A stretch of 64,000 nt of DNA from Pleomorphomonas oryzae DSM 16300 (lineage in GTDB: Bacteria; Pseudomonadota; Alphaproteobacteria; Rhizobiales; Pleomorphomonadaceae), in contig NZ_AUHB01000019.1 of assembly GCF_000422965.1 (NCBI RefSeq), forward strand, positions 38,521 to 102,520, given 5' to 3'. Positions within the stretch are counted from its first letter, which is position 1. Every line of letters begins with the position of its first letter. The notes under the pieces were generated by a model. That model searched no databases, was not told the DNA's origin, and saw only the letters and a program-made list of their open reading frames with translations. A program made the translations under genes and the position numbers. This document shows, one piece after another, positions 17,321-26,034 of this stretch.

Positions 17321-20300
17321 ATGTCCCTGACCCTTGCCCAACGCCTCGATCGCCTCAAAGTCCGCGTCGCCGAACTGGAGTTCTGGAAGGTCCGCGAAAC
17401 GGCGCCACTCGCTGCCATCACCTTCGAGGGTTCGGCCATCGAGATCGGCACCCCCTGGCCACGCAAGGACGGCGTCGTCCACTTCGCGCTCGAAGGACAA
17501 GTGCCTGCCGGGTGGCCGCTTGCGGAGACCACACTTAGCCTCGATCTCGGCGGCGAAAGCCTGATCGCCGTTGCCTGCGATGGCTGTGAGCCGATCTCCT
17601 ACGGTCTCGACCCTTACCATCAGAGCTTCCCGCTCTCGGGACGCAGCTTCAAGGTAACCACGGAAACCGTGGCCCGCCTGCCGTTCGGCGAACCGGTGCG
17701 TCGTCCGCACGTCAACCGCGCCGAACTCCGGCTGTCCGAGCCGTCGGTCGAGGCGCTGTGGTTGCTGGTCACCCAGGTCATCGAGGCGGTCAGCGTGCTC
17801 GAGGGCCACGATGTCGTGCCGCACCTGATCGCCGCCGCCGAGGATACTCTGCGCGGCCTCGACTGGCCGTCCTCGACAGCCGATTACATCGCCCGCACCG
17901 CCGGCAGCGAGGGCCAGCAGAAGATCTGGCAACTGCCCGAGCTCATTGACGCACCCGCCGCCCTCAACCAGGCAGAAAAGGCCGCCGTTGCTGCGGCTTA
18001 CGACGCGCTGATCGCCCGCCTCGAAGCGCTGCAGCAGCGTTTCCCGCCGGAAGGCGAGATCGGACTCACCGGCCACGCCCACATCGACCTTGCCTGGCTG
18101 TGGCCCTATGGCGAGACCCGCCGCAAGACCCGCCGTACATTCTCGACGGCGGTTTCGATGATGGAGGCGTCGCAGGATTTCCGCTTCAATCAATCGACGG
18201 CCCACTACTACGCGCAGGTAGCCGAGGATGACCCGGCACTGTTTGAAAAGATCGTCGAGCGGGTCCGCTCCGGCCAATGGGAAACGCTGGGTGGCAGTTG
18301 GGTCGAGCCCGATACCAACATGCCCACCGGCGAAAGCCTGACGCGCCAATATCTCTATGGCCAGCGCTTCTTCGAGAAGACCTTCGGTATCCGCCATGAC
18401 ATCTGTTGGCAGCCCGACTGCTTCGGCTTCACCGGCGCCCTGCCGCAGCTTCTGAAACAAGCCGGCATCCGCAGCTTCTTCACCATCAAGGTCAACTGGT
18501 CGGAGACCAATCATATTCCGTCCGACCTGTTCTGGTGGGAGGGCCTCGACGGCAGCCGCGTGCTCGCCCACACCTTCGACAATCCCATGCAGGGCTACAA
18601 CGGCTTCGTCCGTCCGGATTGTCACGTTCCGACCTGGCGGAACTTCCGCGAGAAGGCGCTGCATCCGGAAACGCTGCTCTGCGTCGGCTATGGCGACGGC
18701 GGCGGTGGCCCGACGCCGGAAATGGTGGCCCGCGAAAAACAGCTGCGCGTCTTCCCGACGCTGCCGAAGGCGCGCTGGACCCGCGTCAAGGATTTCTTCG
18801 ACGGCGCCCATCATTCGGCCAAGGAAAAGAAGCTGTCGGTCTGGCAGGGCGAGATCTATCTCGAGCTGCATCGCGGCACGCTGACCAGCCAGAGCGTCGT
18901 CAAGCGCCTGCACCGCAAGGCCGAGCGCGCGCTAATCACCGCCGAGACCACCGCCTCGCTCGCCCATCTGCTTGGGGCGCCAAAGCCTGAAAGCCTCGAG
19001 CCGGCCTGGCGCACCGTTCTCAAGAACGAATTCCATGACATCCTACCGGGCTCGTCGATCCACGAGGTCTACGAGGATGCTGCCAAGGAACTCGGCGACG
19101 TGATCGATACCGGCCTCAAGGCGCAGGCGGCGGCGCTCGACGCCATCGCTGGCGCATTGCCCAAGGCGCCCGGTGAGCGCCTTCTGGTCGTCAACCCGTC
19201 GCTCGATGGGCGGCCGGTTCGGGTAACCCTCGACGATGGCACCGTGATCTCCTCGGCGGAAATACTGCCGCCACTTGCGGTCGCCGTGATCGATGCCGCC
19301 AGCCTGAAGCCGGCCGGTTCGCTGTCGGTCAGTCGCACGCATCTCGAAAACGACGTGTTGCGCGTGGCGCTTGCCGCCAACGGCTGCATCGCTTCCATCC
19401 TGCACAAGCCGACCGGCCGCGAAGCGCTCGACGGCTATGGCAACCGCCTGATGGCCTATCCGGTCGACAAGCCACGCAACTGGGACGCCTGGGACATCGA
19501 GGGCGACTATGCCGAGCGCGGCGAGGAGATCACCGATCTCCAGAGCCTTGAGGTCATCGAGCAAGGGCCGCACCGCGTCGCCGTCAAGCTGGTTCGCCGC
19601 TTCCGGTCCTCGACCATCACGCAGGTGCTCAGCCTTGCTGCCGGTGCCCGTCGCCTCGACATCAGGACCACCCTCGATTGGCACGACCGCCGCGTCTTCT
19701 TGAGAACGCTCACCGCCGTGAATGCCAAGAGCCGCAACGCCACGGCCGAGTGCGCCTATGGCATCGTCACCCGCCCGACCCACACCAACACGTCCTGGGA
19801 TACGGCGATGTTCGAGGCGGCGGCTCATCGCTTCCTCGACCTTTCCGAGCCGGATTTCGGCGTGGCGCTGCTCAATGACGCCAAGTACGGCCACAGCGTC
19901 CACGAGAACGTGCTCGGCCTCAGCCTGCTGCGCTCGCCCATCTATCCCGATCCGCTGGCCGACGAAGGCGAGCAGACCTTCACCTACGCTTTGATGCCCC
20001 ACGCCGGCCCTTGGCACGACGGTGGCGTTCGCGAGGAGGCCGACGATCTCAACCAACCCCTGCTGGTCCGGACAGTTTCCGGCCTAGCCCCTGGCCTCGT
20101 CCAGCCGGTCGTGGCCGAGGGCATCCCGGCAGCCCTGTCCGTCCTGAAACCCGCCGAGGAAGGCGAGGGTCTGGTCCTGCGCGTTTGGGAGCCGGCCGGC
20201 CGGCGCGGCGATTTCGGGCTTTCGCTCAAGGACGGTTGGACCATCGACAGACCGGTCACCATTCTCGAGGAGCCGATGGATGTGCCGGAACGCGGCCTGA

Positions 20301-20341
20301 AGCCCTTCGAGGTGAAGAGCTGGCGACTTTGCAAGGCGTGA
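17321..20341 (+). CDS. Glycoside hydrolase family 38 alpha-mannosidase
   Basis: The roughly 1006-residue enzyme hydrolyses alpha-mannosidic bonds with a bound zinc. GH38 landmarks are the zinc ligands in HAHIDLAWLWP (about residue 247), the nucleophile region WQPDCFGFTGALPQ, the TIKVNWSETN segment and the later zinc histidine in FHDILPGSSIHEVY. The mannosidase beta-domain follows. No signal peptide is seen, so it acts on imported mannosides in the cytoplasm. The start is uncertain between ATG 17312 and ATG 17321. I prefer the latter because GGA lies nine bases upstream. A second GH38 gene lies at 41830-44913, in a different context. Confidence 0.93.
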   Translation: MSLTLAQRLDRLKVRVAELEFWKVRETAPLAAITFEGSAIEIGTPWPRKDGVVHFALEGQVPAGWPLAETTLSLDLGGESLIAVACDGCEPISYGLDPYHQSFPLSGRSFKVTTETVARLPFGEPVRRPHVNRAELRLSEPSVEALWLLVTQVIEAVSVLEGHDVVPHLIAAAEDTLRGLDWPSSTADYIARTAGSEGQQKIWQLPELIDAPAALNQAEKAAVAAAYDALIARLEALQQRFPPEGEIGLTGHAHIDLAWLWPYGETRRKTRRTFSTAVSMMEASQDFRFNQSTAHYYAQVAEDDPALFEKIVERVRSGQWETLGGSWVEPDTNMPTGESLTRQYLYGQRFFEKTFGIRHDICWQPDCFGFTGALPQLLKQAGIRSFFTIKVNWSETNHIPSDLFWWEGLDGSRVLAHTFDNPMQGYNGFVRPDCHVPTWRNFREKALHPETLLCVGYGDGGGGPTPEMVAREKQLRVFPTLPKARWTRVKDFFDGAHHSAKEKKLSVWQGEIYLELHRGTLTSQSVVKRLHRKAERALITAETTASLAHLLGAPKPESLEPAWRTVLKNEFHDILPGSSIHEVYEDAAKELGDVIDTGLKAQAAALDAIAGALPKAPGERLLVVNPSLDGRPVRVTLDDGTVISSAEILPPLAVAVIDAASLKPAGSLSVSRTHLENDVLRVALAANGCIASILHKPTGREALDGYGNRLMAYPVDKPRNWDAWDIEGDYAERGEEITDLQSLEVIEQGPHRVAVKLVRRFRSSTITQVLSLAAGARRLDIRTTLDWHDRRVFLRTLTAVNAKSRNATAECAYGIVTRPTHTNTSWDTAMFEAAAHRFLDLSEPDFGVALLNDAKYGHSVHENVLGLSLLRSPIYPDPLADEGEQTFTYALMPHAGPWHDGGVREEADDLNQPLLVRTVSGLAPGLVQPVVAEGIPAALSVLKPAEEGEGLVLRVWEPAGRRGDFGLSLKDGWTIDRPVTILEEPMDVPERGLKPFEVKSWRLCKA

Positions 20342-20360
20342 GGCCTCGCGCTAGTCTCGT

Positions 20361-20388
20361 CCCGTCCGCCGGTCTTCCGGCGGGCGGG
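20361..20388 (+). terminator. Hairpin between the mannosidase and ROK regulator genes
   Basis: A 12-bp stem with one G-T pair and a TCTT loop (20361-20372 with 20377-20388) lies 20 bases after the mannosidase stop. There is no T-run. The descending arm contains the GGGCGGGG that merges into the ribosome site of the next gene, so the hairpin could also limit its translation. Confidence 0.6.
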
Positions 20389-20394
20389 GAGGGA

Positions 20395-21636
20395 ATGTCG
20401 GTGAGTTTTCTCGGATCGAACGCCGAACAAGCGGCCGTCAAGAACCGTCAACTGGTGCTCGCCGCCATTCATCGGGGCGCACCGATTTCGCGTACCGAAC
20501 TTGCCGCCCGCTGTGGCCTGACCAAGCAGGCCATCGCCCGCATCGTCGATCGTCTGGTCGACGACGGCCTGGTCATGGAGGCGCGCCGTCGGCATGGTCT
20601 CAGGGGGCAGCCGGCGATCGAGCTGGAGATCGATCCCGAGGGTATGTTCTCGGTTGGCGCCAACATCGACCGCGACCATCTTACCGTAGTGGTGGTCGAT
20701 GCCACCGGCACTGTGCGTGGGCGTGTCCATCACGAGAAGAGCTTCATTCTCCCCGACGAGTTCATGGCACTGTTTTCCGACGCGCTGTCGAGCTTCCGCC
20801 GCCGCAAGCTGGTGGACGAAGGGCGCCTCGCCGGCGTGGGTGTGGCGATCCCCGACTGGCTCGGTGAGATCGACGTCATCGGCCGTCCCTCCGCCTACGC
20901 CGCCTGGACCGATTTCGACCTGCGCGGTGCCGTCGAGGCGGTAACGCCGCATCCCGTCTTCATCGACAACGACGCCAATGCCGCCGCGCTGGGCGAGATC
21001 GACTACGGCCTTGGCACGGAGATCGGCAGTTTCTTCTATGTCCTCGCTAATGCCTGTGTCGGTGGAGCCTTGGTGATCGACGGCGTCCGCCACAAGGGAG
21101 CGGGCGGCATCAACGGCGAGATCGGCTGCCTGCCGGTGCGAGAAGTCGATGCGAACGGCGCCGGCCGTATCCGCCAGTTCGGCGAGCTGTTCTCGATGTT
21201 TTTGCTCTACGATCATCTTCGTGCTCACGGCATCATCGTGCACACGCCTGCCGAACTCGCGGCGCTGGACGAGCGCGGTCGGGCACTGGTGTCCGCCTGG
21301 ATCACACGCGCCGCCAGCTGGCTTGCTGAAGCGGTATCGCACATTGCGCTGATCGCCGATCCCGAGGCGGTGCTGATCGGCGGTCGCATGCCGGTGCGTC
21401 TCATCGATGAACTGATCGTCGAAGCGCAGAAGGAAATTCTGCGCGCTGGCCTGCCGCAGGTGACGCTGCATCGCGCCGTCTGCTCGGAGGATGCGGCAGC
21501 CCTCGGCGCGGCCGCCATGCCACTTGCTCACCGGCTGGGCCTGCCATCGGCCGATGCCGGACAGCTCAAGCGCGTGCCGCTGCGATCGGTCACGCCCGTG
21601 TCGCCACAGCCTCAGGCTGAGCCGGCGTCTCTCTGA
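20395..21636 (+). CDS. ROK-family transcriptional regulator (NagC/XylR type)
   Basis: The 413-residue regulator has an N-terminal winged helix-turn-helix (NRQLVLAAIHRGAPISRTEL, then CGLTKQAIARIVDRL). A ROK sugar-binding domain follows with IDNDANAAALGEIDYG and a GEIGCLPV stretch. The zinc-binding cysteine cluster of ROK kinases is absent, as in many regulators. Start choice is between ATG 20395 and GTG 20401; GGGAGGG lies only one or two bases from the ATG, which favours the GTG. It follows the mannoside operon on the same strand and probably controls it. Its last 47 bases overlap the convergent regulator gene. Confidence 0.88.
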   Translation: MSVSFLGSNAEQAAVKNRQLVLAAIHRGAPISRTELAARCGLTKQAIARIVDRLVDDGLVMEARRRHGLRGQPAIELEIDPEGMFSVGANIDRDHLTVVVVDATGTVRGRVHHEKSFILPDEFMALFSDALSSFRRRKLVDEGRLAGVGVAIPDWLGEIDVIGRPSAYAAWTDFDLRGAVEAVTPHPVFIDNDANAAALGEIDYGLGTEIGSFFYVLANACVGGALVIDGVRHKGAGGINGEIGCLPVREVDANGAGRIRQFGELFSMFLLYDHLRAHGIIVHTPAELAALDERGRALVSAWITRAASWLAEAVSHIALIADPEAVLIGGRMPVRLIDELIVEAQKEILRAGLPQVTLHRAVCSEDAAALGAAAMPLAHRLGLPSADAGQLKRVPLRSVTPVSPQPQAEPASL

Positions 21637-22732
21637 GCCGTCTGGGATCGGGCAACAGGAATTCGACGATCGGCAACAGAGCCGCGCCAAGGGCGACCCC
21701 GGATGCGGGCAGGGGCGATCGGCAGAGCGGCGGCATCCACGACGTGGTCGTCGGCCGGCCACCGACTGCCACCGGCGCGGCCAATGTTTCGGCAACCACC
21801 GCATCGATTGCGTCATCCGGCAGGTCGCCGCCGATCAGGATGAGGCCGGGCACCACCACGCCGGAAATCGCCACCACCGCGTCGAGCAGGTGGTCGGCTG
21901 CGTCGCGCGCCCAGTTGGCAAGGACCGCCTCGCGGTCGTCACCGGCGGCAATGGCAGCGTCGAGCCGGTCCGGCGACAGGCCCTCGGCCAGCGGGGCGCG
22001 ATTCTGGCCGGTGCGCATGGCGCCGATGCCGCCGGCAAAGCCGTGCATGCCATGGAAAGGCCGGCCGCCGATCGACAGTCCAGCCCGAACGCCGGACCGG
22101 GTTACCAGAATACTGACGAAGCCGCCGTCGCGATCGCCGGCGCCGATCAGTCGCTCGGCGGTGGCGGCGGTGGCGCTGTCGGCATTGGCCAGCACGGTCA
22201 ACGGTGCGAAAGCCTGACGCACCGCGTCGATGCTGACGCCGTCATCGGGCGACAAGGCGGCCCCGACGCCCAGCACTTCCGCCTCGGCCGGTTTCAGGGC
22301 AAGCAGCGCCTTTCCGGCATCGATCAACTCGCCCGGCGGCACATCGTGTCGCTCAGCGATGACATTGCCGGCCGCATCGACCAGAACGGCCGTCGCCGCT
22401 CGCCGGGCCAGCCTTAGGCCGAGCGCTACGCAGCCCTCAGGCCGGATCATGAACTCGGTCACCGGATATCGGCTGGCACCGGATTGCCGGCGCGAGGTGA
22501 GGAGACCGCGTCCCTCAAGGCGCCTCAGGATGCCGGTGATCGCCGGCTCGGTCAGTCCGAGACGCTGAGAAAGATCGCGGCGGGTGAGAGGCCCCAAAAC
22601 GCGCAGCAGTTCCAGCGCGATGCGGGAATTGTGATCGGCGATATCGCCGTGGTTGATGCCTGGGCCGTCCTTGATCGATGACGGCGTTCGCCGAAGGCGC
22701 GTCGTCGCCGACCGATGATTTCCCGTCATCAT
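21590..22732 (-). CDS. ROK-family transcriptional regulator
   Basis: This 380-residue protein has a winged HTH (NSRIALELLRVLGPLTRRDL, LGLTEPAITGILRRL) and a ROK-like domain that has drifted: the usual glycine-rich ATP loop and zinc cluster are not recognisable. The two ATGs at 22732 and 22729 follow AAGGACGG. It is divergent from the ribokinase-type gene at 22897, with a 164-base shared promoter region, and convergent with the ROK regulator at 20395-21636, overlapping it by 47 bases. Control of the ribokinase gene is the natural guess. Confidence 0.85.
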   Translation of the reverse strand: MMTGNHRSATTRLRRTPSSIKDGPGINHGDIADHNSRIALELLRVLGPLTRRDLSQRLGLTEPAITGILRRLEGRGLLTSRRQSGASRYPVTEFMIRPEGCVALGLRLARRAATAVLVDAAGNVIAERHDVPPGELIDAGKALLALKPAEAEVLGVGAALSPDDGVSIDAVRQAFAPLTVLANADSATAATAERLIGAGDRDGGFVSILVTRSGVRAGLSIGGRPFHGMHGFAGGIGAMRTGQNRAPLAEGLSPDRLDAAIAAGDDREAVLANWARDAADHLLDAVVAISGVVVPGLILIGGDLPDDAIDAVVAETLAAPVAVGGRPTTTSWMPPLCRSPLPASGVALGAALLPIVEFLLPDPRRLRETPAQPEAVATRA

Positions 22733-22896
22733 TCCGTCCTTGGCACCGCTCTCCGCCCGTCCGAAATGTTGCTTTCCGGGTGGATATCCTAGCGATACAA
22801 CGATGCCGCCCGAAAGCAAAGTTCCGCCGTTTCCCAATGCCCTTAGGTGCTTCCAGCTCTTGTCTTCCGGTTGCTTCCTGCCCTCTGGAGATTGTC

Positions 22897-23829
22897 GTGT
22901 CCATCATCGTCATTGGCTCGGTCAACGTCGACATCGTCACCTACGCCGATCGTGCCCCGCGTCCCGGTGAGTCGCTCACCGGTCATCGTTATTCCATGGT
23001 GCTTGGCGGCAAGGGGGCCAATCAGTCGGTGGCAGTGGCGCGACTCGGAGCGCCGGTGCACTTCATCGGCCGTGTCGGAGCTGATTCTTTCGGCGAGTTC
23101 ATCCGCACACGGCTTGCCGGCCTTGGCGTCGGTCCGGACCATCTGGCGATCGACAGCCAATTGCCGACTGGTCTTGCCGTCATCGGCATCGACGCTCGAG
23201 GTGAGAATGCCATCACGGTCATTCCCGGCGCCAACACCGGCCTTGCGGTGGAGCAGGTTGAGACGGCGTTCCCGCTGTTTGCCGATGTGAAAGTACTGCT
23301 GGCTCAGCTCGAGCATCCGTTTTCGGCAACGCTGAGGGCGGTCGAGCTGGCGCGCCGAGCCGGAGCGCTGGCGATTCTCGATCCGGCGCCAGTGCCGACC
23401 TTTCCGTTCGAGGCCGACACCATTCGCCTGTTCGACGCCTTGACACCCAACGAGATCGAAACCGAGGCGCTGACTGGCATTGCGCCTGTTGACATCGAAG
23501 CGGCAGCCGCTGCTGCTCGCCGATTGAGAGACACCGGTTTGCCGCTCGCTCTCGTCAAGATGGGCGCGCGCGGCGTCTACGTCGATGGCGCCGACTTCCA
23601 GGGCCATATACCGCCGTTTCCAGTGAAGGCCATCGATACGGTGGCGGCCGGCGACTGCTTTGCGGCCGGTCTCGCCGTAGCGCTGGCGGAGGGAATGACG
23701 ACGGAAAGTGCCGTTCGCTTTGCGGCGGCGGCTGGTGCACTTGCCTGCACCAAGGAAGGCTCTTCCGAGGCGGCACCGACCCGGCAGGAGGTTGAGGCTC
23801 TGCTGACAAGAAACAGCCGCGCGTCCTGA
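22897..23829 (+). CDS. rbsK: Ribokinase-type PfkB sugar kinase
   Basis: The 310-residue kinase phosphorylates ribose or a similar sugar at the 5-OH. PfkB features are the N-terminal IGSVNVDIV, the glycine pair in LGGKGANQSVAVARLGA, the ADP-site LTPNEIETEALTG and the catalytic DTVAAGDCFAAGLAVAL. The last has alanine where most members have glycine (DTxGAGD). The GTG at 22897 is chosen because CTGGAG precedes it by six bases. It converges on rpiB of the allose operon across a hairpin, so the two genes can act in one pentose pathway although they are transcribed separately. Confidence 0.85.
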   Translation: MSIIVIGSVNVDIVTYADRAPRPGESLTGHRYSMVLGGKGANQSVAVARLGAPVHFIGRVGADSFGEFIRTRLAGLGVGPDHLAIDSQLPTGLAVIGIDARGENAITVIPGANTGLAVEQVETAFPLFADVKVLLAQLEHPFSATLRAVELARRAGALAILDPAPVPTFPFEADTIRLFDALTPNEIETEALTGIAPVDIEAAAAAARRLRDTGLPLALVKMGARGVYVDGADFQGHIPPFPVKAIDTVAAGDCFAAGLAVALAEGMTTESAVRFAAAAGALACTKEGSSEAAPTRQEVEALLTRNSRAS

Positions 23830-23839
23830 GGACGCGCGG
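23817..23839. terminator. Bidirectional hairpin between rbsK and rpiB
   Basis: A perfect 10-bp stem (23817-23826 with 23830-23839) closes a three-base loop that is exactly the TGA stop codon of the ribokinase gene. It lies between convergent genes and has no clear T-run on either side. Confidence 0.55.
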
Positions 23840-23874
23840 CCTATCCGCCTGAGACAATAAACCGGAAAGGTCGA

Positions 23875-24336
23875 TCAGCGCCCTTCGCGTGTTTCCAAGT
23901 CGCCGATCATGGCGACACGCCCGGCATGCCGACCGCCTTCGAATTCGGCGGCGAAGAATTCGTCGACGATCATCAGCGCCAGATCCTGCCCAACGACGCG
24001 GGCTCCGAAAGCCAGCATGTTGGCATTGTTGTGCTGCCGCGACAGGCGGGCCGTATAGGGTTCCGAACAGACCACGCAGCGAATGCCCTTGAGCTTGTTG
24101 GCGGCGAGCGAAATGCCGAAGCCGGTACCGCAGATGACGACGCCGAAGTCGGCACCACCAGCCTGGACGATGCGCGCAGCCTTCTCGCCCCACTTGGGAT
24201 AGTCGGTCCGCTCGGTTGTGACCGGACCAACATCTTCCACCGTATGACCGAGCGCCGTGAGGTGAGCGGCAACGGTCTTTCTGAGGTCGACCCCGACATG
24301 GTCGGACGAAATGACGATCTTGAGTTTGCCGGTCAT
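23875..24336 (-). CDS. rpiB: Ribose-5-phosphate isomerase B (allose-6-phosphate isomerase type)
   Basis: The 153-residue enzyme is of the RpiB/LacAB family: SSDHVGVDLRK at the N-terminus, DYPKWGEKAARIV, the catalytic cysteine in VICGTGFGISLAANK, and RQHNNANMLAFGARVVG. In E. coli RpiB converts D-allose 6-phosphate to D-allulose 6-phosphate as well as interconverting pentose phosphates. As last gene of the als operon it supplies the step between AlsK and AlsE. Its ATG overlaps the stop of alsK (ATGA). A longer frame upstream overlaps alsK and is rejected. Confidence 0.95.
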   Translation of the reverse strand: MTGKLKIVISSDHVGVDLRKTVAAHLTALGHTVEDVGPVTTERTDYPKWGEKAARIVQAGGADFGVVICGTGFGISLAANKLKGIRCVVCSEPYTARLSRQHNNANMLAFGARVVGQDLALMIVDEFFAAEFEGGRHAGRVAMIGDLETREGR

Positions 24337-25226
24337 TGTACCGCTCCGAATTTGCCAGCGACATAGAGGCAGGCGCCGCGTGCGCCGCTGTCGCCGAGGT
24401 TGGAGGCAAGCCGCACCTCGAGCACGTCGCGCGGGAATGGCGCGCGGGCATGGGCGAGAAGCCGCGTTTTGAGGGTATCGAAGGGGAAGTCCGGCATCTC
24501 GAGCACGCCGCCGCCAAGGAACACCAGCTCGGGGTCGATGATGTTGACGGCAGTGGCGATGCCCATCGCCGCTGTCTCGACGAAGTTGCGGATGTCTGGA
24601 TGGTTGCCATGGCAAGCGAAGATCTGACCGATCGGCGTATCCGGCGCATTCCGCTCCTGCCAGCCTTTCAGCCAGCGGCCACAGCATACCGTCTCAAGGC
24701 AGCCAACCTTGCCGCAGCCACAGGTGCCGGTCGCACCAGGCACCGGAATGTGGCCGAGTTCTGCGGCGGAGCCGTGGGCGCCCGTATAGAAGCCGTCGAT
24801 CCACACCGCATTGCCGACACCGGTGCCGATGTAGACGCCAAGTGCCACCTTGGGCGAACGCCCACTCGCTTTCATGTCGTGGAAAAATTGGAAGTTGACG
24901 TCCCGCTCTGCCACCACCGGTATCCCGAAAGCATGTCCGAGCAGCGAAACTACGTCGAGGCCGTCAAGGCCGTCGACGTTGGGCGCCGACAGGACAACCC
25001 GGCGATCGGCATCGAGCGTTGCCGGCAGACCGATACCCACCGCTTGCGGCTTGAGCCCTGCACGAGCGACGACGTCCTTGTAGCGCCCGATGACGCCGGC
25101 AAGCTTTGGCCCGGTCGCCATGAGATCGGTAGTGACGTATTTCTCGGACAGCACGAATTCGTCGTCCGCCATCACGGCGAAGCGGGTGTGCGTACCGCCG
25201 AGATCGATGCCGGCGAAGACGCTCAT
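24333..25226 (-). CDS. alsK: D-allose kinase (ROK family)
   Basis: The 297-residue ROK kinase has the phosphate loop DLGGTHTRFAV, the catalytic-region AERDVNFQFFHDM (the expected aspartate is at RDVN), the ATP stretch GVYIGTGVGNAV and the zinc signature CGCGKVGCLE with AELGHIPV before it. In E. coli AlsK phosphorylates D-allose at O6. Position between alsE and rpiB with four-base overlaps at both ends matches the E. coli allose operon order and fixes the assignment. Confidence 0.93.
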   Translation of the reverse strand: MSVFAGIDLGGTHTRFAVMADDEFVLSEKYVTTDLMATGPKLAGVIGRYKDVVARAGLKPQAVGIGLPATLDADRRVVLSAPNVDGLDGLDVVSLLGHAFGIPVVAERDVNFQFFHDMKASGRSPKVALGVYIGTGVGNAVWIDGFYTGAHGSAAELGHIPVPGATGTCGCGKVGCLETVCCGRWLKGWQERNAPDTPIGQIFACHGNHPDIRNFVETAAMGIATAVNIIDPELVFLGGGVLEMPDFPFDTLKTRLLAHARAPFPRDVLEVRLASNLGDSGARGACLYVAGKFGAVQ

Positions 25227-25906
25227 GCTGCGGCTCCGAGCGCCGCCTCTATGTCAGCGGTCATGATCTTCCAGGCCTCGGCGATGTCTTCGTGGTTGTG
25301 GAAGAGGCCGGAGGTACCGACGATGAACACGTCGGCACCGGCAGCTGCGAGGCGCGCATAAGTGCGCTTGTTGCAGGAGCCGTCGATCTCGATCAGGAAC
25401 TTGAGACCGCGTTCCTCGCGCAGGCGCTTGGCTTCAGTAATCTTCTCCAGCATTTCCTCGATGAATGGCTGGCCGGCATAACCGGGATCGACGGTCATGA
25501 TGGTAATCTTGTCGACGAGGTGAATGTAGTGGCGCAGCGTATCGAGCGGCGTCGATGGGTTGAGGACAATACCGGGCTTGCAGCCGAGCTCACGGATCTT
25601 GGCGATGATGCGGAAGGCGATGGCGTTAATGGTCTCGGCCTGCGGCGAGATGTAGCCAGCGCCTGCCTTGGCCATGATCGGCACCCACATCCACGGGTCG
25701 GTGGTCATCAGGTGGCAATCCATCGGCAGCTTCGAGACCTTGGCGACATTCTCCATGAAGAACGGCGACAGCGTCAGGTTCGGCACGTAATGGCCGTCCA
25801 TGATGTCGATGTGCAGAAAGTCGGCGTGGCTGTCGAGGAAGGTAAGCTGTTCCTTGAAGCGCAGGAGGTCCATGCACATCAGGGAGGGAGAAATCTTGAT
25901 CTTCAT
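25223..25906 (-). CDS. alsE: D-allulose-6-phosphate 3-epimerase
   Basis: The 227-residue TIM-barrel epimerase of the ribulose-phosphate epimerase family converts D-allulose 6-phosphate to fructose 6-phosphate, which enters glycolysis. Metal and acid/base residues are visible in ISPSLMCMDL, DFLHIDIMDGHYVPN, the MTVDPGYAGQPF loop and EIDGSCN. The MCMDL start instead of the ADF of Rpe marks the AlsE branch. The ATG at 25906 has AGGA upstream. It is separated from alsC by a hairpin. Confidence 0.95.
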   Translation of the reverse strand: MKIKISPSLMCMDLLRFKEQLTFLDSHADFLHIDIMDGHYVPNLTLSPFFMENVAKVSKLPMDCHLMTTDPWMWVPIMAKAGAGYISPQAETINAIAFRIIAKIRELGCKPGIVLNPSTPLDTLRHYIHLVDKITIMTVDPGYAGQPFIEEMLEKITEAKRLREERGLKFLIEIDGSCNKRTYARLAAAGADVFIVGTSGLFHNHEDIAEAWKIMTADIEAALGAAA

Positions 25907-25971
25907 CGGGTCGTCCTGATCTGAGCCGGTGGTCCGGCAGGCCCCCGCCGTGGGAGGAACGACGGGGTGGG

Positions 25972-26002
25972 CCGTCCCGCCGAGGAGGAATGGGCGGGAC
26001 GG
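25972..26002 (-). terminator. Hairpin between alsC and alsE
   Basis: A perfect 10-bp stem (25972-25981 with 25993-26002) lies in the 128-base gap between transporter and enzyme genes of the allose operon. Without a T-run it is more likely an attenuator or RNA-processing barrier. Confidence 0.6.
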
Positions 26003-26034
26003 GGACTCTTATATGGTAGCCGGTCGGCTTTGCA

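Noticed and set aside
17291..18913. 540-codon minus-strand frame opposite the first GH38 gene
   Set aside because: Antisense shadow of the mannosidase, whose zinc and nucleophile motifs are intact on the plus strand.
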